A stretch of 64,000 bases of DNA from the NCBI RefSeq assembly GCF_002775205.1, contig NC_036456.1, positions 21,324,968-21,388,967 on the forward strand. Reading direction: 5' to 3'. Source of the stretch: Xiphophorus maculatus (Eukaryota; Chordata; Actinopteri; Cyprinodontiformes; Poeciliidae). The notes beneath the pieces are model-generated. The model was not told the DNA's origin. It searched no databases and saw only the letters and a list, made by a program, of their open reading frames with translations. Numbering within the stretch: the stretch's first letter is position 1; every line of letters begins with the position of its first letter. The position numbers and the translations under genes were made by a program. This document shows, piece after piece, positions 1 through 10,826 of the stretch.

Positions 1-997
1 TGCACCTACTCTTTGAAGGTGAACTGGGAAGCTGAAAATTGATGGTATCACATCAGCTCTCAGTCTGACAATCTGACCTGTTTTGTCAAAATCCTCCGTT
101 TTGAAATGCTCACTGCATAGTACAGATGAATCACTTGCAGTGAATCCATCCCTCCTCAAAGCTATTTCCCACCTCTTCCTCCTCTCTTTATCTTTTGGAA
201 ACCTTTAAAACAAAAACGTGATATCTGGGAGTGTGTACACAAAAACATTGTCCGAATGAGGTCCATGTTATTTGCAACGGTTGAAACTAAGGAGTGTCAA
301 GAAAATCCGAGCTCATCCCACTTCCCCATGCTGGGGATTTTAGTTTAACAGTAATAATAAATAAAGTTATCTTTAAAATGAATCACTCAAGTGATATCTA
401 GGCCCAACAGTAGACTTAAGTGTCAATAAAATAAATCTGGTTGTGTGTGTTGTTTTTGTGTCCAGCAAACTTTGCTTTAATTTTACTTTTTTCTATCTAA
501 TCATAAGAAATCATAGTCAGTCAGAGAGAGTCATTAAACAGGAAAAGCAGGTTTCCTGGAAAAAGAGGAAGTAAGTTTCCAGCCTGCAGATTTATAAAAA
601 TAGCTGAGACTATTTCTTATTTTAAAGCATGAAAGTTTTAAAGAATGAAATCTAAAACATTTTGAGTAATTTGATAAGATTCAAAGTAAAATACTTATAT
701 TAATATTGGTTTACTTGTAATAATACTTACAGTTACATTTGTGGGAACACTTACAAGAAAAACAAGTAACTGTAACTTTGGCATCAAATAATTAGAATCA
801 TGGATTATTCTTGGTTTCTTTTCAGAAAACATCTGTAATAACTCACATTAAGATTATAATAAGTATAATTAATAAGTTATGGTTATAAAATCATAAATGA
901 ATGATAAATCAGAGAAGCTAAAGAAAATAAATGTGATATAAATGTGATTTTTACATTGAACTTGAAATGGTGTAAAAGGTGTAACTGCAATTAAACA
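1..997. other. Non-coding AT-rich sequence
   Basis: I see no coding region, RNA gene or recognisable transposon here. The sequence is AT-rich with short homopolymers, as in ordinary fish intergenic or intronic DNA. Confidence 0.5.
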
Positions 998-1910
998 TCA
1001 CTGATATGTTGGAGGTAGAGAGTAGGTGAAAGGTGAAAGGCAAGGAACTAACAGGAGAGCAGAGATGATCAACGCCTTATTTAGAGAGTAGGTGAAAGGT
1101 TGTGCAGGCAATGGACAGGAGGTTGAGCAACTCTGAGACATTAGCACAGACATCAGGACATAATGTCTGTAAGACAGTGATGGATATGAGATCATCTGTC
1201 TGAGCAGTCAGCCAATGAAACAAGCCCAGCAACAGTGCTAGCCAAAGAAACCCTATAAAAGGTGAGTGCAAAAGAGGAACCGTTCGTTGGATCCTCCGGG
1301 CAGCTTCGAGCCAAGATCGAGATGGACAAAGAACTCTGCAGCTGAAGAAGAGCCGGGGCCACGGAGCCGAAGACTGTCCTTCTCATGGAGACCAACCCGT
1401 CAGCCCTACAACCTGTGGCTTCGAATCGCACTTCCCTCATCGGCTGGGTTCAGACCCCAAAGACAAAGATGAAGACAAAGGCAAAGACAAAGAAGAAGAA
1501 CTGGTGCCTTTTTTCCTGCCAGCACCAAGTCCTGTGTGACCTTGCCATCCATGCGGAGAGGAGGCTCATCAGACCTGCGGAGATCCTGGCCTTCATCGAC
1601 CGGCGTCTTCCTCCTGCTGCAGCACCTTCTTCATCATCAGACCTACAGAGATCCCTGCCTTCATCGATCGGCGTCTTCCTCCTGCTGCAGCACCTTCTTC
1701 ATCATCGTGCCAGGTCTGGGGTTCGAAACACCAAACTCCGTCCGTCTCTCTCAAAGGTTTCCTTTTTTTTAGTTCTCAGTGTCAGCAGTAGGGAAAGATA
1801 GACTAGATGATTGATTTTACTTATTTGATTATTTCTGCTACTGAATTAAGCTGTACTGACCCTTGCAAAACTGCCTTACTAATAAAATATTTAGCATAAA
1901 GAAAATCTAA
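998..1910 (+). promoter_or_regulatory. LTR-like promoter-bearing tract, possible solo LTR
   Basis: The tract has the order expected of an LTR. A CCAAT motif lies at 1212-1216, a TATA box (ctataaaagg) at about 1253-1262, a GC-richer transcribed-like part at 1265-1760, and an AATAAA signal at 1881-1886. The start contains two copies of agagtaggtgaaaggt about 66 bp apart. A 68-bp tandem duplication lies at 1567-1702. An open frame at 1385-1801 runs through it but matches no protein I know. I could not find matching TG/CA ends with a target duplication, so the LTR label is an inference. A host promoter with a non-coding first exon is the alternative. Confidence 0.35.
1567..1702 (+). repeat. 68-bp unit, two tandem copies
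   Basis: A 68-bp unit starting catcagacct occurs at 1567-1634 and again at 1635-1702 with a few substitutions. A short third start follows at 1703. It lies in the transcribed-like half of the LTR-like tract. Confidence 0.8.
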
Positions 1911-3254
1911 AAGATGTTGTGGACATTCAGTTAATGAGTCACCTTAAAGTTCTTTGATGGTTGTAAAATAGCTGTGATGTTTGATTCTGGAGAGGAAGAA
2001 GTGGAAAATGTTTTATAGGTTGCTGGTAGCCCAAATTTAAAACAACATCCTTGGGACTCGCCCGAGTCACTAAAACCTACCTGGTTCAATAACAAATGCA
2101 AGTTGTAAAATAGAGAACGAGCGACCGTTAACAGGTGTGCTCTGTGAAACTAGTTGGCTGTAGGCTGCTCAGTCTGGCTAATTCACAGGGGGAAGAAGGG
2201 TGAGACACCTGGATGTAGGCCGTTAAAAATCAGGTGAATCGTTTCTCGAAACCAGCTTAAACAGAGTTTACTTCAGTTCTGGACAGGGTAAATCCCGGCA
2301 GATTTAGGAAACTCAATTAACCCGTTAGAAGGAGAGCTGGTAGCACATCTCCCCTCTCAGAAGAGGAAGGAGAGAGTGAGAGAGTAGAGACAGAAAGGAG
2401 GGGGGGGGTGTTGCGCAACAACAGGAGCCTTGTTGCCTGCTTAAGCTGAGCATTCAGAAAAACGTTACACTCACTATTTTTGATCTTCATATTTTAAAGA
2501 ACATAAAACTCCAAATTTGATTAAAATTTGTTGATAATGATAATTAAACAAAGCTACTGAAATTGTGAGTAGGCCTGTTTGAAACATATTCCTGTCATCA
2601 AATCTCCGGCTGAAGACCGATAGCTAACATTTGCTGTCATTTCGCTGGTGGGCATAAATACAGTACAGTAATATTACATTCACAACATACTAACAATAAT
2701 ATGTCATTCTTACTTGTGAAAAGTTATCCCCCGGTCCCTGACATCAACAGTTCGTAGATTTAAACACGAATAAGCCGAGCAGAACTGAGGCATCTTCTGT
2801 TGTTTTGGTTCAGCAAAGTACGAGGGTATACCGCTCTAAGATGGCCGCCGTATTTCCTGCGCCGGAGCGGCCAATGCGGCGTCTACCCTTATATTATGTC
2901 TATGGGTCCGTAGCGTTCTGGGGTCCTTTAGCTCCCGCCACTACAATTTAGCTGACCTTAATATCTCCTGTGTTTTATTTTGGTCATTATTGTTAAACTT
3001 AGTGTTGATGTGTGTATGAAAGGCGTTTCTGTCTTACAGTTATGTATCTGTTCACTGCGAGACGCACATTTCACGGCCAGACATGGGACGACTCCGTATT
3101 TTACAGGATGGGTTTCAACCTGATTCAGGGATGCTGAGATAATTTTAGGGGGCTAATGCTAAAGCTCCCTAAAACAGGCCTAGCCACTGCCAACAGCTCA
3201 ACATGGTCATCAGATACCAGAGCCATAAAGGAAACATTAATTACCTGAGAAAAA
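1911..3254. other. Non-coding sequence with a short CpG-rich patch
   Basis: No gene was recognised. A G-run lies at about 2400-2409. At 2820-2950 the base composition rises sharply in GC and CpG around a gccgcc motif, which could be a decayed promoter or part of a repeat. Nothing more can be supported. Confidence 0.4.
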
Positions 3255-5123
3255 ATACAAAAACGCAGCTTTACCACCTGAATTTACCACCTGAACTTCA
3301 GTCTAATGCCGCCTGCAACAAGTTTCTAGTTTCTTTTCAGAGAAAATGTAAAAAATCAGAGGATTAATCTGAACATCAGCTCTAAAGCCAGAACCAAAGC
3401 TGAACCCAAACTAAACAAATGCAGGAAAAATGACCCAATTTCAGCTCCTTAATTATAAAACCCTGGAAGAAATAATAAGTCAGTAAAGCTCCAGTTGCTG
3501 CTGCCTGGATGTTCTAGCTCTATAACGCTAGATCTATATTCTAGATCTATAACTCTAGAACGTTTCTTTCAGAAAGTCCTGCCTGTTGCTGCTGATCTGA
3601 TCCAAATAGTAACTCATGGATCTCATCAGGCTTTGAAACCAGCAGTTATCAAACCACTGATAAAATCACTACTGCAGAACTACAGGCCGACCTCTGACCT
3701 CTGACCTCCTGTTCATCAGCAAAGTTATTGAAAAAGCTGTTTAAACAATTAACTAGCTTCCTAACGATAACCAACCTCTTTGACTCCTTCCAGTCTGGTT
3801 TCCATGGTTACCACAGCACAGAGACTGGCCTAGTCAAACTGTTCAATGATATCCATATAAATACGGACTGTGGCAGAACCACAGTGCTGGTTCTGTTGGA
3901 CCTCAGTGTTGACCATGACATATTACTGAATCGACTAGAGAGTTGGGTCGGACTCTCCGGTCCAGTGCTTAACTGGTTTGAATCCTACATAAAGAACAGG
4001 GATTTCTTTGTTTCAGTTGGAAACTTCTCATCAAAGAGGTCAAAGGTCACATGTGGGTTACCCCAAGGTTCAATCCTAGGACCCCTTTTATTCAATATTT
4101 ATATGCTCCCACTAGCTCAGGTTATAACAGGAAATAATATTAGCTACCATAACTATGCAGATGACACACAGCTCTACATTACGATGTCACCAGGTGACCT
4201 TTGACCCCATCCAATCACTGAACAGAAGCTTAGAACAGATAAATGTGTGGATGTGCCAAAACTTTCTCCAGCTGAACAGAAACAAAACTGAAGTTATTAT
4301 TTTTGGACCTAAAGAGGAACGATCTAGAGTTATAGATCTAGTTATAGATCTAGAGTTGTGGATCTAGAGTTATAGGTTTAGAGTCAATGCACAGCTTCAG
4401 TTATTACAACTAAAACCAGCGATCAGGCTAAAACCTGGGAGTAGTGATGACCTCTGAACCTCCAGAGCCACATTAAGACAGTCACAAAGTCGCCTTCTAT
4501 CAGCTGAAGAACATCTAGATGACTAATGTCTCAGCAAGATCTAGAGAAACTCATCCAGTTGCTTTGATTCTGTCCAACAAATCAATCCTCCAGCTGCAGC
4601 TGATCCAGAACGCTGCTGCTGGAGTTCTGACCAGAACCAGGAGGATAGAGACATAAATCCAGTTCTACAGGACCTCCACTGCCTCCCTGTAACTCAGAGA
4701 ATAAACTTTAAAATAGTTTATAAATCACTGAACGGCTCAGAACCACAATACATTAAAGATCTGCTGTCGTCATAGCAACCTTCCAGACCTCTCAGGTTCT
4801 GGTTCTGGTTCTGATCTGCATCCAGGACCAGAACCAAACGAGGAGAAGCAGCTTTCAGCATCTATGCACCACAAATCTGGAACAAACTTCCAGAAAACTG
4901 TAAAACAGCTGAAATACTGACTTCCTAAATACCCACCTGCTTAGAGTTTTATTTGAAACATAATAAATTATGAATTTAATGATGGAACTTGACTTCATGT
5001 TTTATTGTTGGTTCTATGTTGCATGACTCTGTGTTTTTGTATTTCTTATAATGTAAAGCTCTTTGAAATGTCTTGCTGCTGAAATGTGCTATACAAAAAA
5101 ATGTGATTGATTGATTTGATTAA
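3255..5123 (+). mobile_element. L2/Maui-like LINE fragment, copy 1
   Basis: This is a decayed non-LTR retrotransposon on the plus strand. It has part of a reverse transcriptase, a 3' untranslated region and a short tail built of tgatt units at about 5103-5120, as in teleost L2/Maui LINEs. The endonuclease part is absent, so the copy is 5' truncated. The stretches at 3520-3560 and 4315-4375 are full of imperfect ctagatctata units. A second copy at 33712 shares the same 5' breakpoint. Confidence 0.75.
3728..4204 (+). pseudogene. Reverse transcriptase remnant of L2-like LINE
   Basis: The frame encodes the central reverse transcriptase of an APE-type LINE. Visible motifs are FQSGFHGYHSTE near residue 21, LVLLDLSVDHDI (motif A, with an altered catalytic neighbourhood), GLPQGSILGPLLFNIY (motif B) and YADDTQLY (motif C). 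Coding continues after a frame change in an overlapping frame (4155-4367), which carries the thumb-like segment. The upstream frame at 3495-3704 belongs to the same protein. Missing N-terminal domains, frameshifts and stops show that no functional enzyme is made. Confidence 0.75.
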
Positions 5124-6059
5124 ATAAAATAATTAACCCCGTCACCTCCAAAATTATCACCTTCTTGAATTTTCCTCTATTTCTTTGTTCTGCAAAAATA
5201 TATCAGCCTCTAACAGCAGAAACAGACTAAAGCTGCTGGAAAGAGTAAAATTCTGGCTGATGAGTAAAAATATAAGGGATCAGATCAGAGAGCCAATAGG
5301 AATCCAAGAAAAAGAGAATTTATGAAAATATGAGTTTTTAGGAGGAAAATCAAAACTTAAAGAAAACTGTCTGAACAACAAGCTGCACTCTGTATCACTA
5401 AAATATCAAATATTTGTTGTCAAATCAGTCAATGACAAAAGAAAACAGCCACTGACAATCAGCAGATACCAGGATTAGTTTCTCTACAAATCATTTTAAT
5501 AAATAAAAATGATTATTATTATTACTACAGTTAAATAGGATTTAATTGACTCTCCTGTTACTAAACATGACTTTGACAAAAACCTGGAACAATATTGCAT
5601 TTACTGATGTTTTTAAGTGACAGGCTGCCACAGTTTCAGCAGCTGATGTCACTAGTGAGAAATGAATGAAGCATCAAGTGATGAACCTTTGGGTGAAGCA
5701 AAGCTTCACTGCTTCATGAAGCTTCATTTGACCATCACTAGTGGATATTTAATGTTTAATAATAATGTTTAATATAATGTTTAATGGTAGGAACCTCAGT
5801 GAACAATGACACATGGACACAAACTCCGGTCGGCGAACTGGGACTTGACAAAGGCAGCGACACGACTCTGACAGGATCCATCAGGAAACGGAGGAAACAG
5901 ATAAAGTTAAATAACCAGGTGGGATCAATCAGGGGCTTGACAAGACAACACAGGACTAAAGGAACTCATAATCACACAAACCCAGATCCTAACACTTTCT
6001 TTCCATAATCTTTCCTAAACATAAAGTGCAATTGTTCTATAACTTGAAGGGTTTGTTGG
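5124..6059. other. Non-coding sequence; short repeat tag at 5476-5540
   Basis: No gene was recognised. The 65-bp segment near 5476-5540 (tagtttctctacaaatcat...) resembles 52363-52430, which lies just upstream of the BEL-B LTR, so it is an unnamed dispersed repeat. The small open frame at 5784-6008 has no recognisable domain. Confidence 0.45.
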
Positions 6060-6527
6060 ATCCTTTCCAGGTTCAATAATTAAAGCTTCCTTCCAATTAG
6101 AGGCTAATCTTCCTTCTTTCCAGATGTTATTAAATAACCTAAAAGTTTTTCTTCTGCTCAGTTTCCAAAGTGTTTTAACATAAAATAGCAAATTTCTGTT
6201 AACCTTGATTTAAATTTTGCTCTCTTCATTTCTTGCTTGGTAAAATAAACATCATGTCATTACCTGGAGTTGTTAACCTTCTAAAATGAAACCTTCTGAA
6301 CTGGATCTTTGCAAATGTTCTTGTCATTTCTTCATTTGTTGCTGCTGTTCCTTCTTCATGTTTTAGAATTGGTTTTGTTCTCTCCTGTTTATTTCTCTCA
6401 TTTTATTAATAATTCTCCAAACATTAGCTACAGGAGTTGTTCTGCCTGTTGTGTCTCTAAAATCCCTCCATTTTGTTTTCTTTGCCTTCTTAATAACTTT
6501 CTTTGCTTCTGCTTGATCTTTTTATAT

Positions 6528-6528
<1 letters not shown>
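6060..6528 (-). mobile_element. Old LINE fragment, downstream half (split element)
   Basis: Read on the minus strand, this encodes pieces of the linker between endonuclease and reverse transcriptase, then the start of the reverse transcriptase. The motifs WRDFRDTTGRTTPVANVW and SNWKEALIIEPGKDPTNPSS can be read, separated by stops and frame changes. They are typical of Jockey/I-type LINEs. The N-terminal continuation is not adjacent. It lies at 20968-21210 in the same orientation, so the element has been split by the block between them. Confidence 0.65.
6484..6528 (+). repeat. Left copy of 45-bp direct repeat flanking a 14.4-kb block
   Basis: The 45 bases starting gccttcttaataactttc recur at 20968-21013 with one additional T in the T-run. 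Both copies belong to the same split LINE. They sit immediately outside the composite block 6529-20967, as a very long target duplication or a repair duplication would. Confidence 0.85.

Positions 6529-6557
<29 letters not shown>
6529..6557. repeat. (TA)n microsatellite
   Basis: Simple TA dinucleotides directly abut the 3' end of the R4-like LINE. Dong/R4-group elements are known to prefer simple TA-rich repeats, so this is probably target sequence. Confidence 0.85.
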
Positions 6558-6564
<7 letters not shown>

Positions 6565-6613
6565 TCCCTTCTCACCCACCGCGGGTGGTTCTTATCCTCT
6601 GAGCTCGGGTCCT

Positions 6614-7798
6614 CTACCAGAGGCCTGGGAGCTTGAGGGTTCTGCGCAGTATCTTGGCTGTGCCAAGGACTGCACATTTCTGGACTGAGATGTCTGATGT
6701 TGTTCCTGGGATCTGTTGTAGCCATTGGTCCAGTTTGGGGGTGACTGCCCCGAGGGCCCCGATGACCACAGGCACCACTGTGGTCTTCACCTTCCAGGCC
6801 CTCTCCAGTTCCTCCCTGAGGCCCTGGTATTTCTCCAGTTTCTTGTGCTCCTTTTTCCTGATGTTGCAGTCGCTTGGTATTGCTACATCTACCACATCGG
6901 CTTTCCTCTGTTGTTTATCCACTACGACAATGTCTGGTTGGTTCGCCATTACCATTTTGTCTGTCTGGATCTGGAAGTCCCACAGGATCTTAGCTCTGGC
7001 GTTCTCCGCCACCTTTGGGGGTGTTTCCCACTTTGATCTCGGGGTTTCCAGTCCATATTCTGCACAGATGTTTCTGTACACTATGCCTGCAACTTGGTTA
7101 TGTCGTTCCATGTACGCTTTCCCTGCCAGTATCTTGCACCCTGCTGTTATGTGCTGGACTGTCTCAGGGGCCTCCTTGCACAACCTACACCTTGGGTCTT
7201 GTCTGGTGTGGTAGATCTGGGCCTCTATTGCTCTGGTGTTTAGGGCCTGTTCCTGGGCGGCCAGGATGAGGGCCTCTGTGCTGTCCTTGAGTCCAGCTTT
7301 TTCCAGCCATTGGTAGGATTTACTGATATCAGCCACTTGGGTTATTTGCTGGTGGTACATCCCATGTAGGGGCTTGTCCTGCCATGATGGTATCTCTGGC
7401 ACCTCAACCTCCGTTCCCTGTTGTCTGAGATATTCACTGAGCACACTGTCTGTTGAGGCTTTGTCCCTGATGTATTTATGGATCTTAGTTGTTTCGTCCT
7501 GGACTGTGGTTCTCACACTCACTAGTCCTCTGCCTCCTTCCTTGCGGCTCGTGTACAGTCTCAGGGTGCTGGATTTGGGATGGAATCCTCCATGCATTGT
7601 TAGTAGTTTTCTAGTCTTAATATCAGTGGCTTTTATCTCCTCCTTTGGCCAGCTAATTATTCCAGCAGGGTATCTGATTACTGGCAGGGCATAGCTGTTT
7701 ATTGCGCGGATTTTGTTCTTGCCATTGAGCTGGCTTCTCAGGACGTTGGAGGTATTTAGCTGTGGCTCCTTTCCTTGTGACCTCATCGAGGTTGCCAT
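6614..7798 (-). pseudogene. C-terminal region with restriction-like endonuclease, R4-like LINE
   Basis: This 394-residue frame continues the previous one after a frame change. It contains the thumb region (AINSYALPVIRYPAGIISW), a zinc-knuckle-like CRLCKEAPETVQHITAGC, and a QPDIVVVDKQQRKADVVDV segment. The last fits the PD...D core of the restriction-like endonuclease that nicks the target for R2/R4 LINEs. It ends at a stop shortly before the 3' end. The C-terminal part is undamaged, but no start of its own is expected. Confidence 0.75.
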
Positions 7799-9015
7799 TT
7801 GCTTGTGGTATACCTAGGTACTTGTAACTGTCCTCTATGTCTGCTATTGTTCCTTCTGGGAGTGAGACCCCTTCTGTGCGGATGCCCTTCCCCCTCTTTG
7901 TGATCAGCCGACCACACTTCTCTAGTCCGAATGACATCCCAATGTCCGTGCTGTAGATCCTGGTGGTGTGGATCAGTGAGTCGATGTCTCGCTCACTCTT
8001 GGCATACAGCTTGATGTCATCCATATAGAGAAGGTGACTGATGTTGGCCCCATTTTTGAGTCGGTATCCGTAGCCAGTCTTGTTGATAATTTGGCTGAGG
8101 GGGTTCAGGCCTATGCAGAACAGTAGCGGGGACAGAGCATCTCCTTGGTATATGCCACATTTGATGGACACTTGTGCAAGTGGTTTGCAGTTGGCTTCAA
8201 GGGTGGTTTTCCACAGCTTCATCGAGTTTGCAATGAAGGCTCTCAGAGTCCTGTTGATGTTATACATCTCTAAGCATTCAATGATCCAAGTATGCGACAT
8301 TGAGTCATAGGCTTTCTTGTAATCAATCCAAGCCATGCACAGGTTGGTGTGTCGGGTTTTTGCAGTCTCGGGCAACTGTGCGGTCTACGAGGAGTTGGTG
8401 TTTGGCTCCTCTGCTATTTACACCGATACCTTTCTGTGCCGTGCTCATGTGTTTATCCATGTGTTTGCTTATCTTGGTCGCTATGATGCCTGACATGAGC
8501 TTCCATGTTGTGGAGAGGCAGGTTATTGGTCGGTAGTTGGGTGGGACTGGACCCTTTGATGGATCCTTCTGGATTAGGATTGTCCGCCCTTCAGTTAACC
8601 ATTCAGGGTGAGTCCCACTTTGTAGCAGCTGGTTCATTTGGTCTGCCAGTCGCTCATGGAGGGCAGTGAGTTTCTTTAGCCAGTAGGCATGGATCATGTC
8701 AGGCCCTGGTGCTGTCCAGTTTTTCATACCTGAGACTCTTTCTTGGACGTCTGTCACAGTGATGGTTACCAAGGCCTGCTCAGGGAGGTTATTATGGTCC
8801 TCTCGTAGAGAGATCAACCACTGTGCATTGCTGTTGTGGGACGCCTCCCTTTCCCATATGCCTTTCCAGTATTGTTCAGTCTCCAGCCTTGGTGGGTCTA
8901 CTCTGTTGTTATTACCCTGCCATTGAGAGTACACCTTAGCTGGTTGAGTGGAGAAGAGCCGGTTAATCCTTCTGGATTCATTCTCCCTTGTGCATCTCTT
9001 TAGGCGGCTGGCCAA
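7653..9015 (-). pseudogene. Reverse transcriptase of R4-like LINE (two frames)
   Basis: Two overlapping minus-strand frames, 9015-8323 and 8375-7653, cover the N-terminal linker and the reverse transcriptase. Visible motifs are TAPGPDMIHAYWLK, RPITCLSTTWKL, AWIDYKKAYDSMSHTWI (motif A), CGIYQGDALSPLLF (motif B) and LLYMDDIKLYAKS (motif C, YMDD). The catalytic aspartates are present, but a frameshift near 8345 separates the fingers from the palm. Coding sequence continues upstream of 9015 to about 9058 without a start codon, so the N-terminus is lost. Confidence 0.8.
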
Positions 9016-9058
9016 GGCTTGGAGCCTCTGTTTGGCAGTTTCGAGTGCTTCGCGGGTT

Positions 9059-9933
9059 TTAGGGGAATATCCTTAGCGGAGAGCCAAACTCTCTGACCAG
9101 GACTATAGAGAGGGGCTGGCTTCCTCCTCCTATCAGCAAAGCGACGGTTCTGGGCAGCGGTGCGATGCAAGGCCGCCGCAGCGTCCTTCCAGATGCGCTG
9201 ACATTTGCGGATGTGGCCGTGGACCGACGCAACGGCATTCCTCGGTTCGTCAGAGGGCAGGAGAGGGGGCTGATACCCCAGAGAACACTGAAAAGGGGAG
9301 AGACCAGACGCAGAGGAAATGCGACAATTGTGTGCATACTCTACCCAGGGCAGATGGACGGACCAGGCGGAGGGGTTGGAGGAGCACAGGCAGCAGAGCG
9401 TAGACTCCACTTCCTGATTCAGGCGCTTGGTTTGCCCGTTGGTTTGAGGATGATACCCTGAGGACATCGATACTTTGGCCCCCAGCGCGCCACAAAACTC
9501 CTTCCACACTCTGGACACGAACTGGGGCCCCCTGTCGGACAGGATCTCTGTGGGGATTCCATGAAGCCTGAAAACATGTTTAATGAGCAACATGGCGGTC
9601 TCCAAGGCCGATGGCAGTTTCTTAAGGGGAACCAGGTGACAGGCCTTGGAGAACCGATCGACAATGGTGAGAATGACCGTAAAACCCTTTGAGGACGGGA
9701 GGCCAGTGACAAAATCGAGTGCAACATGGGACCAGGGACGTGCCGGGACGGGTAAGGGTTGCAGGAGACCACAAGGCGGCTGGTGTAGGGACTTGTTTCT
9801 CGCACAGGTGGAGCAGGCTGAAACATACTCCTTCACATCCTTGTGAAGGGACGGCCACCAGAAGGAGCGTCGGATAAGAGCCACGGTCCAACTGGTGCCA
9901 GGGTGACCAGAAAAAGGAGAGGCGTGGGCCCAA
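9059..9933 (-). pseudogene. pol: Integrase of gypsy-1, C-terminus missing
   Basis: The frame 9884-9000 encodes a zinc-binding region (CSTCARNK), the catalytic core with D in [10 protein letters not shown] in [12 protein letters not shown] and the E-containing [13 protein letters not shown] region, then the SH3-like [14 protein letters not shown]. After IPLK the frame runs into R4 sequence, so the last integrase residues and any chromodomain are gone. The N-terminal part continues in a second frame (9933-9622). The integrase would act on cDNA ends in the nucleus, but this copy is not functional. Confidence 0.8.
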
Positions 9934-10020
9934 TGGATTAAACGGGGACGAACCGAGAGGGGAACATAGATACGGTCCGGAGGGCCGGTGCCCGGATCAG
10001 GATCAGACTGTTGAGCTGCG

Positions 10021-10045
10021 ATGACCTGATCAGAGATCAGGTCAT
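10021..10045. repeat. Perfect 11-bp hairpin in gypsy-1
   Basis: The arms atgacctgatc and gatcaggtcat flank a 3-base loop. Further ctctgatc copies follow at 10045-10075. It lies between the RNase H and integrase parts of gypsy-1 and looks like local duplication of a short palindromic unit. Confidence 0.75.
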
Positions 10046-10074
10046 CTCTGATCGGGGGACACCCTGATCAGAGA

Positions 10075-10826
10075 TTACGGCGTCCTGGGGGACACCGCCC
10101 CCAGGACGCAGGAACTCGGGACTATGGTGTCCATGACAGGGGCTTCGTCGTCCGAGGAGAACTGTCGGGAGAGGGCGTACGGTTTCACGTTCTTCGATCC
10201 AGGTCTGTAAGAGATGAGGAAGTTAAACCGGGAGAAGAAAAGGGACCACCTGGAGTGCCGTGGGTTCAACCGCTTGGCTGCCTGCAGGTAGGACAGGTTC
10301 TTGTGGTCTGTCCATACTACGACTGGAAGGGCGGCTCCCTCCAGCCAGTGGCGCCACTCCGCAAAGGCAAGCTTCACCGCCAGCAGCTCGCGGTCACCCA
10401 CATCATAATTCCTCTCCGCGGGCAACAGGCAGCGAGAGAAAAAGGCACAAGGGTGCAGCTTGTGATCGGAGGGCGAAACTTGGGACAAAACCGCTCCCAC
10501 CCCAGAATCTGCTGAGTGGGGTCCGGTTGAATCAGCACCGGGGCATCCGCGAACTTTTGCTTCAAGACCGAGAAGGCTGCATCCGCTTCCGGGGTCCAGG
10601 AAAACTGGGACTTGGTGGAGGTAAGACAGGTCATGGGTCCCGCGGTCTGACTAAAGTTGCGGATAAACCTCTGGTAAAAGTTGGCGAATCCCAAAAACCT
10701 CTGTAACTGCTTACGAGAGGCAGGAGTCGGCCATTCCAGCACCGCACGAATCTGTCCCGGATCCGGCTTCACCCGCCCACTCTCTAAAATGAACCCCAGG
10801 AACGAGATGGATCTCCGCCTTGACAT
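10075..10826 (-). pseudogene. pol: RNase H region of gypsy-1
   Basis: Frame 10826-10374 carries the connection after the reverse transcriptase ([27 protein letters not shown]). Frame 10500-10075 carries RNase H with [27 protein letters not shown] and [12 protein letters not shown], ending at a degenerate [16 protein letters not shown] spacer. Two frames within one enzyme prove a frameshift around 10400-10500. The role in a live element is removal of the RNA template during cDNA synthesis. Confidence 0.78.

Larger units (their letters stand above)
6558..9058 (-). mobile_element. Rex6/Dong-like (R4 clade) LINE, 5' truncated
   Basis: The minus-strand element has a reverse transcriptase followed by a C-terminal restriction-like endonuclease, the domain order of R2/R4-type LINEs. 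The 3' untranslated part is short and ends against (TA)n. The 5' end breaks off inside coding sequence at about 9058, where it is fused directly to the integrase of gypsy-1. At least two frame changes, near 7750-7800 and near 8345, divide the single long gene into three frames. Other pieces of the family occur at 37402-37768 and 37836-38862. Confidence 0.75.

Noticed and set aside
5784..6008. 74-residue frame
   Set aside because: No known domain, low-complexity composition and no splice or promoter context.
6633..7214. Plus-strand 193-residue frame, and the mirrored one at 38207-38788
   Set aside because: Both are the antisense of the R4-like endonuclease region and show no domain of their own.
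9000..9060. C-terminal tail [18 protein letters not shown] of the gypsy-1 integrase
   Set aside because: These residues are R4 LINE sequence read in the wrong frame past the fusion point.
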